Source of the DNA: Peptacetobacter sp900539645
Lineage (GTDB): Bacteria > Bacillota > Clostridia > Peptostreptococcales > Peptostreptococcaceae
Length of the DNA: 64,000 nucleotides
Assembly: GCF_047807365.1 (NCBI RefSeq)
Contig: NZ_JBLOUI010000007.1
Location: forward strand, 1 to 64,000
Direction: 5' to 3'
A model generated the notes under the pieces. The model was not told where the DNA came from. It saw only the letters and a program-made list of their open reading frames with translations, and searched no databases. Both the position numbers and the translations under genes were made by a program. Shown in pieces: positions 51,790-60,680 of the stretch. Within the stretch, counting starts at the first letter, position 1. Each line of letters starts with the position of its first letter.

Positions 51790-53463
51790 ATGAAAGAAGT
51801 GATTTATATATTAAGTAAAATAAAATTTTTTGTTAAAGATATAAAATTAATAATAAAATATATAAAAAAAATAGATATTTCTATCAAAGAATTTATTTTT
51901 ATGCAAATATTAATTTTCTTAGAAATGATATTCTATTTGATAAACCCCTTTATTATGGGGAAAATAATAGATTGTATATCAAAAGAAAATGGAATAAATA
52001 AATTGAATTACTATATCTTGTTTATGGTGATAATATATATTTTTAATATTATTACATATAGAATTAGATCAGTTTATATATTAAAGATAACAGCTAGAGT
52101 AGAAAAGAAAATAAAATTAGATATATTCAATAATATATTAAATTTAGATTATTTGTATACTAGAAATATCAATAAAGGATTACTAATAAATAATATTGAA
52201 GATGATGCTATGAATGCAGCTAGTATATTAGGAGAGTTTTTGGATTTTATTAGATGTATAGTAACAGTTATATTTATTTTGTTTATAATGATAAAAATAA
52301 ATTTATTATTAAGTTTGTTAATTTTAATATTTATTCCTATTGAATTTTTAGTATTTTTAGTTATGGGAAGAGTTATAAAAAATAAATTAGAAATATTAAT
52401 GAAAATGAAAGATAAATATTTGAATTTTATAAATGATACATTAAATGGGTTAAAAGTGATAAATATATTTAATATTATAGATAAAAGAAATAATGAATTT
52501 AAAGGCTTAACAAACAAAATATATGATAAAGCTGTGCAAAAGTCAAAGTTGGATATAGATATGTATATTATTATAAATATAATATCTTTCATTTCTAATA
52601 TATTGATTTTATTAGTTGGTGGATATTTATGCCTAAAAAATATAATAACTATAGGTATATTAGTTAGTTTTAACTCATATTCAGAAAAATTTAAAACAGA
52701 AAGTAGTAATTTATCTAGTTTTAATTCATTGATACAGAATATAAGTATATCTTTGGAAAGGATAGATAATATATGTAATAAAGATAATTATTTTTCTAAT
52801 AAAAAAGAAAAAAAATCAAAAGATTTAAACGGAGAAATGATCTCTGTTAAAATTAAAAATCTATCTTTTGGATATATAAAAAATAATGAAATAATTAAAA
52901 ATTTTAATTATGAATTTTTAAAAGGTAATATATATAGAATAATTGGAGAAAATGGAAAAGGAAAATCTACTGTATTAGATATATTGTCTGGATTATATCC
53001 TAATAATATCGAAGAATTAGAAATTAATTACAGAAGAATAGTTGAAATCAATGAATATAGAAAAAATATTGCATATATAGATCAAAATTCATATATTTTT
53101 ACTGATACAATTTACCAAAATATATCATTGTATAGGAATATAGATTTAAGAAGTATAAGAAAAATTTGCAAAAAACTTAATATAGATGATTTAATAATGA
53201 GTTTTCCAGAAAATTATAATACAGTTTTAAATAAAGAAATAAATTTATCTGGGGGACAAAAGCAAAAAATACTTATAGCTAGGGCTTTTGTTGAAAAAAA
53301 AGAAATTTATATTTTTGACGAAGTAACTTCTGCATTAGATAGAGAAAATAAAATGATATTTTATAATATTATAAATGAAATAAAAAAAGATAGTATTATT
53401 ATCCTCGTATCACATGAAGAAATTTTAAGTGAACTAACTAATGTAGAAGAAATATATTTATAA
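51790..53463 (+). CDS. ABC exporter (membrane and ATPase domains fused), no peptidase domain
   Basis: A 557-residue half-transporter: about six membrane helices (residues 35-310), then an ABC domain with Walker A GENGKGKST, signature LSGGQKQKI and Walker B EIYIFDEVTSALD. There is no N-terminal C39 peptidase, so leader removal must happen elsewhere or not at all. It probably exports the modified peptides. The start has no good ribosome binding site and directly follows the 3' arm of the inverted repeat, suggesting translation is kept low relative to precursors. Confidence 0.9.
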   Translation: MKEVIYILSKIKFFVKDIKLIIKYIKKIDISIKEFIFMQILIFLEMIFYLINPFIMGKIIDCISKENGINKLNYYILFMVIIYIFNIITYRIRSVYILKITARVEKKIKLDIFNNILNLDYLYTRNINKGLLINNIEDDAMNAASILGEFLDFIRCIVTVIFILFIMIKINLLLSLLILIFIPIEFLVFLVMGRVIKNKLEILMKMKDKYLNFINDTLNGLKVINIFNIIDKRNNEFKGLTNKIYDKAVQKSKLDIDMYIIINIISFISNILILLVGGYLCLKNIITIGILVSFNSYSEKFKTESSNLSSFNSLIQNISISLERIDNICNKDNYFSNKKEKKSKDLNGEMISVKIKNLSFGYIKNNEIIKNFNYEFLKGNIYRIIGENGKGKSTVLDILSGLYPNNIEELEINYRRIVEINEYRKNIAYIDQNSYIFTDTIYQNISLYRNIDLRSIRKICKKLNIDDLIMSFPENYNTVLNKEINLSGGQKQKILIARAFVEKKEIYIFDEVTSALDRENKMIFYNIINEIKKDSIIILVSHEEILSELTNVEEIYL

Positions 53464-53481
53464 TAAAAAAGGAGTAAAAAA

Positions 53482-53634
53482 ATGAAGTGGATGTCAGAAC
53501 CAAATGATAAGAATAATACTACAACATATGCAAATTGCTATACGAATAATGGACAATGTAAAAAATTCAAAATATGTGGTAAAGTATGTATATTGCATTT
53601 TATTTGCAAAGTACAAAATAATAACGTGAAGTAA
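53482..53634 (+). CDS. RiPP precursor 3, Cys-rich
   Basis: A 50-residue peptide starting MKWMSE with a GGAG site 9 bases upstream. Cysteines at 19, 26, 32, 36 and 42; the end CILHFICKVQNN matches precursor 2 (CILNFNCKTQNN). It sits 18 bp after the exporter gene and before the terminator that closes the island, separated from the other two precursors by the transporter gene. The divergent middle and conserved ends suggest gene duplication followed by core diversification. Confidence 0.75.
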   Translation: MKWMSEPNDKNNTTTYANCYTNNGQCKKFKICGKVCILHFICKVQNNNVK

Positions 53635-53671
53635 CTAAGTATAGAGTATATGAAAAAAAGTCTGTAAATTT

Positions 53672-53716
53672 AATCGCCTTCTATGGTAATATCAAATTAA
53701 TCATAGGAGGCGATTT
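53672..53716. terminator. Bidirectional terminator closing the RiPP island
   Basis: AATCGCCT(t)CTATG pairs with CATAG(g)AGGCGATT, then a T run; on the other strand it serves cvfB. Confidence 0.85.
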
Positions 53717-53724
53717 TTCATTAT

Positions 53725-54570
53725 CTATTTTAAATATGTTCCGTTTTCGTCCTGGTATACTATACCTTTTCTCATAAGTACACCTAAAGCTCTTTTGAAG
53801 TTCTTTTTACTTGAATTGAATAATATTTTTATATCTTTTGGATCAGATTTGTCGTTAAATCTCATATATCCATCATTTCCTTCAAGATAGCTTAATATCT
53901 TGTATTCAACTGAATCCATTTCAGATTTTCTGTCCGCTCTTGGAGTGAGTCCAAGTTTTCCGTCTTCATATATTTTTATAACTTTTAGGTTTTCCATAAC
54001 CTGTCCGACATCTAAATCTGTGAAGTATTCGTTATTTAGTATAACTGCAGCGTATTTGTTGTCTACACAAAGCATAGCAGTTCCATTAGTCTGGAATCCG
54101 TACACTATACCAGTTACAGTATCTCCCAAATTGTACTCATGGTCTGTAGTTAGATGATTGTCTATATCAGTAGTTGCAGCTATTCTTCCGCTCTTATCTA
54201 CATATATATAGAATAAATATTTTTCATCTCTAAACATTGGATGAGTTTTTTCTCTAAATGGTACAAGTACATCCTTTGGAAGTCCAACATCTATAAATGT
54301 ACCTATATCAGTATTATCAACTACTTTAAGATATGCTATATCCCCCACGCAAGCTAAAGGTTTCTTTGTAGTTGCAGCAAATCTTCCTTTAGAATCTTTG
54401 AATATGAAGACTTCTACTTCTTTTCCGACCTCGATTTCAGTTCCGTCTTCAATAAATTTGTTGTGAAGTAGTACATCGTCAGTTGAGTTACCTGTCTGAC
54501 CATCTAAGAAATAGCCAAAATCAGCTTTTCTCTTAACTTCAAGCGTATTTAATTCTCCTATTTTTACCAA
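53725..54570 (-). CDS. cvfB: CvfB/YitL-like S1 RNA-binding protein
   Basis: A protein of about 281 residues with several S1-like OB domains (DFGYFLDGQTGN..., EVFIFKDSKGRFAATTKKP, GLPKDVLVPFREKTHP, GFQTNGTAMLCVDN) and a C-terminal winged helix (FNDKSDPKDIKILFNSSKKNFKRALGVLMRKG). In Staphylococcus CvfB affects virulence gene expression. The upstream ATG (54597) is less likely than the TTG at 54570, which follows AGGAGTG with proper spacing and gives the normal family N-terminus. Confidence 0.9.
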   Translation of the reverse strand: MVKIGELNTLEVKRKADFGYFLDGQTGNSTDDVLLHNKFIEDGTEIEVGKEVEVFIFKDSKGRFAATTKKPLACVGDIAYLKVVDNTDIGTFIDVGLPKDVLVPFREKTHPMFRDEKYLFYIYVDKSGRIAATTDIDNHLTTDHEYNLGDTVTGIVYGFQTNGTAMLCVDNKYAAVILNNEYFTDLDVGQVMENLKVIKIYEDGKLGLTPRADRKSEMDSVEYKILSYLEGNDGYMRFNDKSDPKDIKILFNSSKKNFKRALGVLMRKGIVYQDENGTYLK

Positions 54571-54705
54571 ATTTTTCACTCCTAACGTTTTAATCATTAA
54601 ATCTATTATAATACATAAGTCATATGAAATGGAAAGTTATTTTAATTTAAGAGAAATAAATTTTTATAAAGTAAGTTAATAAAAATTATTTTTTTGTTAA
54701 AAGCA

Positions 54706-54748
54706 TTGAATAAAAAATGCTATAGGTATATAATTGGTATATACCAAA
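54706..54748 (+). promoter_or_regulatory. nagR promoter with overlapping NagR operator
   Basis: TTGAAT (54706-54711) and TATAAT (54729-54734), 17 bp apart. The palindrome ATTGGTATATACCAAA (54733-54748) overlaps the end of the -10 box and the start site and matches the GntR/HutC-type NagR (YvoA) operator pattern. Binding here would repress the operon, with glucosamine-6-P or GlcNAc-6-P as likely inducers. Confidence 0.82.
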
Positions 54749-54766
54749 ATAAAAGGTGGAATCGAT

Positions 54767-55501
54767 ATGAAGAAAGTAGATAAAACTAGTTCTGTATCAA
54801 TACATATCCAATTAAAATCGATAATAAAGGATATGATTGAGTCTGGAGAATTAAAAGAAGGCGATGTACTTCTTCCAGAAAGAGAAATTTGTAAAGAACA
54901 AGAAATAAGCAGAATGACTGTCAACAAAGCTATAAATGCACTTGTTTCTGAGGGGATTCTCTACAGAAAACAAGGTAAGGGAACTTTTGTAGCGCAGAAA
55001 AAGAAAAAATATCAGTTCAACAATGTAAAAGGATTTACAGAAGTTATGAAGAGCAGAGGAATTGATATTAAGACAGATATAATAAAATTTGAAATACTAA
55101 ACCCAGATGATATTATAATGGAAAAACTGGGAATAACTGACAAAAGAGAAAACGTATACAAGATAAAAAGAATTAGATATGTAGAAAATGAGCCATTTGG
55201 ATACGAGATTGCATACATTCCTGAAAAGGTATGTGGTGGTATGACAAAGGGAATGTTAGACGATAATTCTTTGTATAAAATTTTGGAAAATGAATATGGA
55301 TACAAAGTAGCTAGAGTAGAGCAGATAATAGATCCTATACAAGTAGATACAAAAGTTAGCGAAAAACTACAATGTGAAAAAGGACGGCTAGCACTTAGCA
55401 TCCAGAGAACATCTTACACCGAAGATGAAAAAATTATAGAGTATACAGTGACTATAATTAGAAGTGATAAATATCAGTATGAGATAAATATAGGAATGTA
55501 A
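54767..55501 (+). CDS. nagR: GntR/HutC family regulator of amino-sugar use
   Basis: A 244-residue repressor: N-terminal winged helix-turn-helix (DVLLPEREICKEQEISRMTVNKAINALVSEGI, about 30-65) and a C-terminal UTRA effector domain. The GVGTFVA-type hinge is present as GKGTFVAQ. It precedes nagA and nagB and has a NagR-type palindrome over its own promoter, so it is assigned as NagR/DasR type. The TTG of the longer frame is inside the operator; the ATG at 54767 follows AAGGTGG. Confidence 0.9.
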   Translation: MKKVDKTSSVSIHIQLKSIIKDMIESGELKEGDVLLPEREICKEQEISRMTVNKAINALVSEGILYRKQGKGTFVAQKKKKYQFNNVKGFTEVMKSRGIDIKTDIIKFEILNPDDIIMEKLGITDKRENVYKIKRIRYVENEPFGYEIAYIPEKVCGGMTKGMLDDNSLYKILENEYGYKVARVEQIIDPIQVDTKVSEKLQCEKGRLALSIQRTSYTEDEKIIEYTVTIIRSDKYQYEINIGM

Positions 55502-55548
55502 TTTTAATAGAATAAATTAAAAAAATATTGATTAGGAGGGGTATTAAA

Positions 55549-56682
55549 ATGAAATGCCTTACAAACGGTAGAATTATATTAAAAGACAAAGTTTTAGAAG
55601 GAAAAAATATAGTATTTGACACTAAAATACAGAGTATAACTTCTGAAATACCAGAAAACTGTGAAGTAATAGATGCTGAAGGAAAATATATATCTCCAGG
55701 TTTAATAGATATACACATCCACGGAAATATGGGTGAAGATACTATGAATGGTACAGACCACGCAATAGAAACTATGTCAAAATCTGTTGCACGTCATGGT
55801 GTTACAGGGTTCTTACCAACAACTATGACAATGGGAAAATCTGATATATATACAGCTTTAGATACAATAAGAAGAGCAAAAGCTAGAAAAATGAAAGGTT
55901 CTCAGGTACTTGGATCTCATGTTGAAGGGCCATTTATAAATGAAGCATTTAAAGGTGCTCAGAATGCTAAATTCATAGCAATACCTGAATTCTCATTTAT
56001 AAAAGATTACTCAGATGTTATAAAAGTTATAACAATAGCTCCAGAAAAAGATGAAAACTTTGAATTTATAAAAGCTGTTAAGAGAAGTACAGATATATTA
56101 ATATCTATGGGACACAGTAAAGCTACATTTGATGAAGCAAATGCAGCCATAGATGAAGGTGTTGGAAGTGTTACTCACTTATTCAACGCTCAGACAGGAT
56201 TAAACCACAGAGAGCCAGGAATAGTTGGTGCAGCACTTACTAGAGATGTATTCACTGAAATAATAGCAGATACAATACATGTAAACAAAGGATTATTCCA
56301 GTTTGTAATACATAACAAAGGCAAAAATAAATTAATACTTATAACTGACTCAATGGAAGCTGGAGGTCTTGAAGATGGAGAATACTCATTAGGTGGACAG
56401 AAAGTTATAGTTAAAGATAATGCTGCTAGATTAGAAAATGGAGCATTAGCAGGAAGTGTTTCTGCACTTAACTCTATGGTAAGAAACTTCTACAACAACA
56501 CAGACCTAACAGTAGTAGAAGCTATAAACCTTGCTTCTTTAAACCCAGCAACTGCAATACATGTAGCTGATAAAAAAGGTAGCATAGAAATAGGTAAAGA
56601 TGCAGACTTTGCATTATTTGACGACGATTTCAACTGTAGCATGACAATTTGTACAGGAGATATAGTATTCGAACGGAAATAA
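55549..56682 (+). CDS. nagA: N-acetylglucosamine-6-phosphate deacetylase
   Basis: A 377-residue amidohydrolase. Metal and catalytic motifs: DIHIHGN (HxH), SHVEGPF (Glu), MGHSKA and THLFNA (His), and ITDSMEAGG (catalytic Asp). It removes acetate from GlcNAc-6-P to give glucosamine-6-P, the substrate of NagB encoded next. The longer frame begins within the AGGAGGGG ribosome binding site, so the ATG at 55549 is chosen. Confidence 0.95.
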   Translation: MKCLTNGRIILKDKVLEGKNIVFDTKIQSITSEIPENCEVIDAEGKYISPGLIDIHIHGNMGEDTMNGTDHAIETMSKSVARHGVTGFLPTTMTMGKSDIYTALDTIRRAKARKMKGSQVLGSHVEGPFINEAFKGAQNAKFIAIPEFSFIKDYSDVIKVITIAPEKDENFEFIKAVKRSTDILISMGHSKATFDEANAAIDEGVGSVTHLFNAQTGLNHREPGIVGAALTRDVFTEIIADTIHVNKGLFQFVIHNKGKNKLILITDSMEAGGLEDGEYSLGGQKVIVKDNAARLENGALAGSVSALNSMVRNFYNNTDLTVVEAINLASLNPATAIHVADKKGSIEIGKDADFALFDDDFNCSMTICTGDIVFERK

Positions 56683-56766
56683 TAGTAAAATATAGGCATA
56701 ATAAAAAATTGTAAAAATCCGCAAAATGCGGTAGATGATAAATATAAAAATATTGGAGGATTTAAA

Positions 56767-57513
56767 ATGAAGATATTAGTATGTAAAGACTATGCTCAGA
56801 TGAGCGAAAAAGCGGCTAGAATATTTGCAGCTCAGCTTATATTAAAACCTAACTCAGTATTAGGATTAGCAACAGGAAGTACTCCAGAAGGAATGTATGC
56901 AGCTTTAGTTGAAAAATACAACGAAGGAAAAATAGACTTTGCAGATGTAACAAGCTTTAATTTAGATGAATACTATCAGTTACCAGCTGAAAATGATCAG
57001 AGCTATGATTACTTCATGAAAAAACATCTTTTCAATCATGTAAACATAGAAAACTACAACCTTCCAAATGGAATGGTAGAAGATGTAGAAGCTGAATGTA
57101 AAGCTTACGAAGAAAGAATAGAAGCAGCTGGTGGAATAGATATACAGGTTCTAGGAATAGGAAAAAATGGACATATAGGATTCAATGAACCAGATTCAGT
57201 ATTCATAAAAAATACTCACTTAGTTGAACTTACACCATCTACAATAGAAGCAAACTCAAGATTCTTCGCTTCAGAAGAAGAAGTGCCTAAAAAAGCAGTA
57301 AGTATGGGTATAGGAACTATATTAAAATCTAAAAAAATAGTTCTTTTAGCTTCAGGAGAAGGAAAAGCAGAAGCTATAGCTAAAACTGTTTACGGAGATA
57401 TAGATCCAATGGTTCCAGCTACAGCATTACAGTTACACAACGATGTAATAGTTATATTAGACGAAGCTGCAGCTTCTCAGTTAAAACCAGAAGATTACAC
57501 AGTTGTAAAATAG
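56767..57513 (+). CDS. nagB: Glucosamine-6-phosphate deaminase
   Basis: A 248-residue enzyme converting glucosamine-6-P to fructose-6-P and ammonia. The motifs LGLATGSTPEGMY, FNLDEYYQL (catalytic Asp) and LGIGKNGHIGFNEP (His/Glu lid) are intact. It lacks the long C-terminal extension of allosteric enterobacterial enzymes. TTGGAGG precedes the ATG; terminator follows. Last gene of nagR-nagA-nagB. Confidence 0.96.
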   Translation: MKILVCKDYAQMSEKAARIFAAQLILKPNSVLGLATGSTPEGMYAALVEKYNEGKIDFADVTSFNLDEYYQLPAENDQSYDYFMKKHLFNHVNIENYNLPNGMVEDVEAECKAYEERIEAAGGIDIQVLGIGKNGHIGFNEPDSVFIKNTHLVELTPSTIEANSRFFASEEEVPKKAVSMGIGTILKSKKIVLLASGEGKAEAIAKTVYGDIDPMVPATALQLHNDVIVILDEAAASQLKPEDYTVVK

Positions 57514-57542
57514 TAAAATTAAAAAATATATATTTTAATAAT

Positions 57543-57572
57543 AAAGGGATACCTACTGGTATCTCTTTTCCT
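57543..57572 (+). terminator. Terminator of the nag operon
   Basis: AAAGGGATACC pairs with GGTATCTCTTT (one G-U pair) around TACT, followed by a T-rich run. Confidence 0.75.
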
Positions 57573-57624
57573 TTATAAACATTTAATGTTTTGAAAAATT
57601 TAAATAGGGTAATTAAATAAAAGA

Positions 57625-57653
57625 TTGCAAAAATATGATAAAATATTTATAAT
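57625..57653 (+). promoter_or_regulatory. Promoter of the CWB2 surface-protein gene
   Basis: TTGCAA (57625-57630) and TATAAT (57648-57653) with exactly 17 bp between, 29 bp before the ATG. Confidence 0.7.
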
Positions 57654-57681
57654 AATAAAATTAAACTTGGGGGCGCTAGTT

Positions 57682-59277
57682 ATGAATATGAAAAAATACA
57701 CAACAGTTGCATTAGCAGCTACTATGGCAGTTGGTACAGTTATACCAGCTTATGCAGCATCAGTAGATAAAATAGTTGGAGATAATAGATACGAAACTGC
57801 AGCTATGATAAGTAAAAGAGCTTATGCAAATGCGGAGACTGTTATACTAGTAAATGACGATGCTATACCAGATGCATTAGCAGCAACACCATATGCAAAT
57901 GCACTTAAAGCACCAATATTACTTACTTCTAAAAATGCACTTACAGCGGTTACTAAAGATGAAATAGTTAGAACTGGAGCAAAAAAAGTGGTATTAATAG
58001 GTGGAGAAGCAGTTTTACCAGAAGCTCTAGTTGAAGAATTAAAAGCTACAGGAGTTACAACTGTAGATAGAATAAAAGGTGATACTAGAGAAGAAACAGC
58101 ACTAGAAATAGCTAAGGCACTAAACGACTTTAATAAATCAAATAAATTAGAAGCTATTAATAGTGTAGCAGTAGTAAATGGTACAAATGGTCTTGCTGAT
58201 GCAGTATCAGTAGCAGCTATTGCAGCAGAAAAAGGTATGCCTATAATATTATCAAACCCTAAAAAAGGAATAGAAGTATCTAAAGACTTTATAAAAGACA
58301 ATAAAATATCAAACTCTTATATAATAGGTGGAGATAGTGTTGTTTCTGAGGAAGTAGCAGAATCACTACCAGCAGCTATAAGAATAGAAGGTAAAAATAG
58401 AAATGATACAAATGCTAGAGTTATAGAAGAATTCTACAAAGGTAAAGAATTAAATAATATATACGTAGCTAAAGATGGACTTAAAAAATCTGGAGAATTA
58501 ATAGATGCACTTTCAGTAGGTGTTCTTGCAGCTAAAAATAATGCACCAGTAGTTATAGTTGGATCAAAATTATCAGATAGTCAAAAGAGCCTATTCAAAA
58601 ATAAAGTTATAAAAACTATAACTCAGGTTGGGGGAAATGGTAATGAGGATGCTGTAGAAGAAATAAAGGCAACTCAGACTAATATAAACTATGAAGTAAA
58701 CAATAAAGACGACCTAAATACAGTATTAGCCAATGCAAATGCAGGAGATACAATAACATTAAAAACAAATGCAGATACTTCAGATGATTTTACTATATCA
58801 ACTGATAAAGCTATAAATATAAAAATAAATGGAACTTTCAATGGAAAAGTTACTTTAGATTCAGATGAAGCTAATGTAGAAATATTAGGTGGATCTATAA
58901 AAAAATTAGAAACAAAAAGAGCAGCTTCTTTAAGCGTTGCAGGTGGAGTAAAAGTAGAAAATTTATTATTAGATGCAAATGCTGAATCTATAGTTGTTAT
59001 AAACAAAGGTACAATGACAAATATAGATGTGGATGCATCAAAAGCTAGTATAAAAAATGAAGGAACTACAACAAGTGTAAAAATAAATGGTACTAGTGTT
59101 ACTTTAGAAAATACAGGATCAATAAAGTCTGTAGAAGTTAATGGAACTGGTGCGACTATAAAGAACAGTGGTAAAATAGAAGATAAAATAACTGGAACAG
59201 CTACAGATGTAAAATTTGAAGGAAATAAAACTGAAGCTGAAAAAGCAGAAGAAAATCCAACAACAGAAACAAAATAA
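57682..59277 (+). CDS. Cell-surface protein with cell wall binding repeat 2 (CWB2) modules
   Basis: A secreted protein of about 531 residues. Signal peptide (NMKKYTTVALAATMAVGTVIPAYA). Three CWB2 (PF04122) modules follow in residues about 28-330, each with the DRIxGxxRxxTA-like start and VVLIGGEAVLPEAL / YIIGGDSVVSEEV / ITQVGGNG ends; these bind anionic polymers of the cell wall in clostridia such as C. difficile. The C-terminal part (about 335-515) is a repetitive, Asn/Gly/Thr-rich stretch resembling a right-handed beta-helix, then a Glu/Thr tail. The in-frame ATG 19 codons upstream precedes the signal peptide and lies at the promoter. Confidence 0.9.
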   Translation: MNMKKYTTVALAATMAVGTVIPAYAASVDKIVGDNRYETAAMISKRAYANAETVILVNDDAIPDALAATPYANALKAPILLTSKNALTAVTKDEIVRTGAKKVVLIGGEAVLPEALVEELKATGVTTVDRIKGDTREETALEIAKALNDFNKSNKLEAINSVAVVNGTNGLADAVSVAAIAAEKGMPIILSNPKKGIEVSKDFIKDNKISNSYIIGGDSVVSEEVAESLPAAIRIEGKNRNDTNARVIEEFYKGKELNNIYVAKDGLKKSGELIDALSVGVLAAKNNAPVVIVGSKLSDSQKSLFKNKVIKTITQVGGNGNEDAVEEIKATQTNINYEVNNKDDLNTVLANANAGDTITLKTNADTSDDFTISTDKAINIKINGTFNGKVTLDSDEANVEILGGSIKKLETKRAASLSVAGGVKVENLLLDANAESIVVINKGTMTNIDVDASKASIKNEGTTTSVKINGTSVTLENTGSIKSVEVNGTGATIKNSGKIEDKITGTATDVKFEGNKTEAEKAEENPTTETK

Positions 59278-59292
59278 AACAGAATAAAATTT

Positions 59293-59322
59293 AAGCCGGG
59301 TAATTTCGCCCGGCTTTTTTTA
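59293..59322 (+). terminator. Terminator after the CWB2 gene
   Basis: AAGCCGGG pairs with CCCGGCTT, followed by TTTTTTTATTT; very stable stem. Confidence 0.92.
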
Positions 59323-59453
59323 TTTAAAAAGAGTAGCTATGCTGAAAAATTTATAAATGAAATATTTCTTGCAAAATTATAGAAAAAACTTAGTTAAAAA
59401 TAAGGTATATGTTGTATAATATAAAAAAACAATTTGAGAAAAGAGGAAATGAT

Positions 59454-59840
59454 ATGAAAATAGTAGATAAAGCATTTGAAGCTATGCAGAACGCATATGC
59501 ACCATATTCAAAATATAAAGTGGGAGCTTGTGTTGAAACAACAGATGGGAAATATTTCTTAGGAGCAAATGTAGAAAATGCCTCTTATGGACTTACTAAC
59601 TGTGCTGAGAGAAGTGCGATATTTGCAGCGTATTCTAATGGATATAGAAAAAAACATATAAAAGCAATCGCAATAGTATCTAAAGGGGAAAAACTAGTTA
59701 CTCCTTGTGGAGCTTGTAGACAGGTATTATCAGAGCTTATAGAAAAAGATGCGGAGATAATACTATCTAACGGAGAAAAAACACTAATAACAAATATAGA
59801 TGATTTAATGCCATTGGCTTTTGGAGCAGATAACTTGTAA
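59454..59840 (+). CDS. cdd: Cytidine deaminase
   Basis: A 128-residue zinc enzyme of pyrimidine salvage. The active site reads NCAERSA (Cys ligand and catalytic Glu) and PCGACRQVLSE (two Cys ligands), the tetrameric three-cysteine type of Bacillus. The SKYKVGACVET substrate segment is present. A longer frame from 59409 lacks a ribosome binding site; AGAGGAAA precedes the ATG at 59454. Confidence 0.95.
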   Translation: MKIVDKAFEAMQNAYAPYSKYKVGACVETTDGKYFLGANVENASYGLTNCAERSAIFAAYSNGYRKKHIKAIAIVSKGEKLVTPCGACRQVLSELIEKDAEIILSNGEKTLITNIDDLMPLAFGADNL

Positions 59841-59875
59841 AGTTGTATAAATCTTAACAAAAAGTGTATAAACCC

Positions 59876-59904
59876 TTGAAATTTCAACAAATTTTTTGTA
59901 TTAT
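59876..59904 (+). promoter_or_regulatory. Promoter of the YczE-like gene
   Basis: TTGAAA (59876-59881) and TATTAT (59899-59904), 17 bp apart. The predicted transcription start is close to the first in-frame ATG (59916), which argues for a downstream start codon. Confidence 0.6.
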
Positions 59905-59948
59905 ATAGGCAAAGGATGAAATTTGTAAAATGGATGGTGTATAATGCT

Positions 59949-60614
59949 ATGTTTAAGACAATCGGATTAAAAGTTGCTAAATTAGTAATCGGGCTTTTTG
60001 TATGCTCAATCGGTATAGTTATGACAATAAATGCAAATTTAGGTATGCAGCCTTGGGATGTTCTTCATCAGGGATTATCTAATAAGCTTGGTATAACTAT
60101 AGGTACAGCTACTATAATTGTCGCAGCACTTACAATGATTGCAGATTTTGTATTTGGCGATAATATAGGCTGGGGAACAGTTGCTAATATGGTTTTAGTT
60201 GGTTTATTTATGGATATGATAATATATTCAGGGTATATTCCAACATCTAGCAGTCTTGTATCTGGATTAGCACTTCTTATAGGTGGATTAATAGTCTTAT
60301 CATTTGGCATGGTTCTTTATATGGACAGCGGATTAGGAAGTGGACCTAGAGATGGACTTATGGTTTGCCTACAGAAAAAAACTGGAAAATCAGCAAATGT
60401 AGTTAAAGTTACTATGGATATAACTGCTCTTGCTATAGGTATACTACTTGGAGGAAAAGTAGGTATAGGAACTATAATAAGTGCATTTGGTCTAGGACTA
60501 GCTATCAAAGTAGTATTTAAAGCTTGCAGATTTGATGGAACAAAAGTAGAGAACAGATACATAATAGACGATATAAGATACATAAAAAGAGTATCTGAGC
60601 ATTTTATAAAATAA
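59949..60614 (+). CDS. YczE/YitT-like membrane protein
   Basis: A protein of about 221 residues with five or six membrane helices. The segment INANLGMQPWDVLHQGLS is the hallmark of the YczE/YyaS group (COG2364), and GSGPRDGLMVCLQKKTG is the second repeat of it. Function is not established. ATG codons at 59916 and 59934 are in frame, but 59916 is only about 5 nt from the inferred transcription start and the GGATGGTG site best fits 59949; the start is uncertain. Confidence 0.82.
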   Translation: MFKTIGLKVAKLVIGLFVCSIGIVMTINANLGMQPWDVLHQGLSNKLGITIGTATIIVAALTMIADFVFGDNIGWGTVANMVLVGLFMDMIIYSGYIPTSSSLVSGLALLIGGLIVLSFGMVLYMDSGLGSGPRDGLMVCLQKKTGKSANVVKVTMDITALAIGILLGGKVGIGTIISAFGLGLAIKVVFKACRFDGTKVENRYIIDDIRYIKRVSEHFIK

Positions 60615-60644
60615 GCCTATTGATTTGAGAAATTTAAAATTATG

Positions 60645-60677
60645 GAACCTCTTTAAATTATAAGGGGTTCTTTTTTT
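60645..60677 (+). terminator. Terminator after the YczE-like gene
   Basis: GAACCTCTTTAA pairs with TTATAAGGGGTTC (G-U tolerated), followed by a T run. Confidence 0.82.
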
Positions 60678-60680
60678 ATG

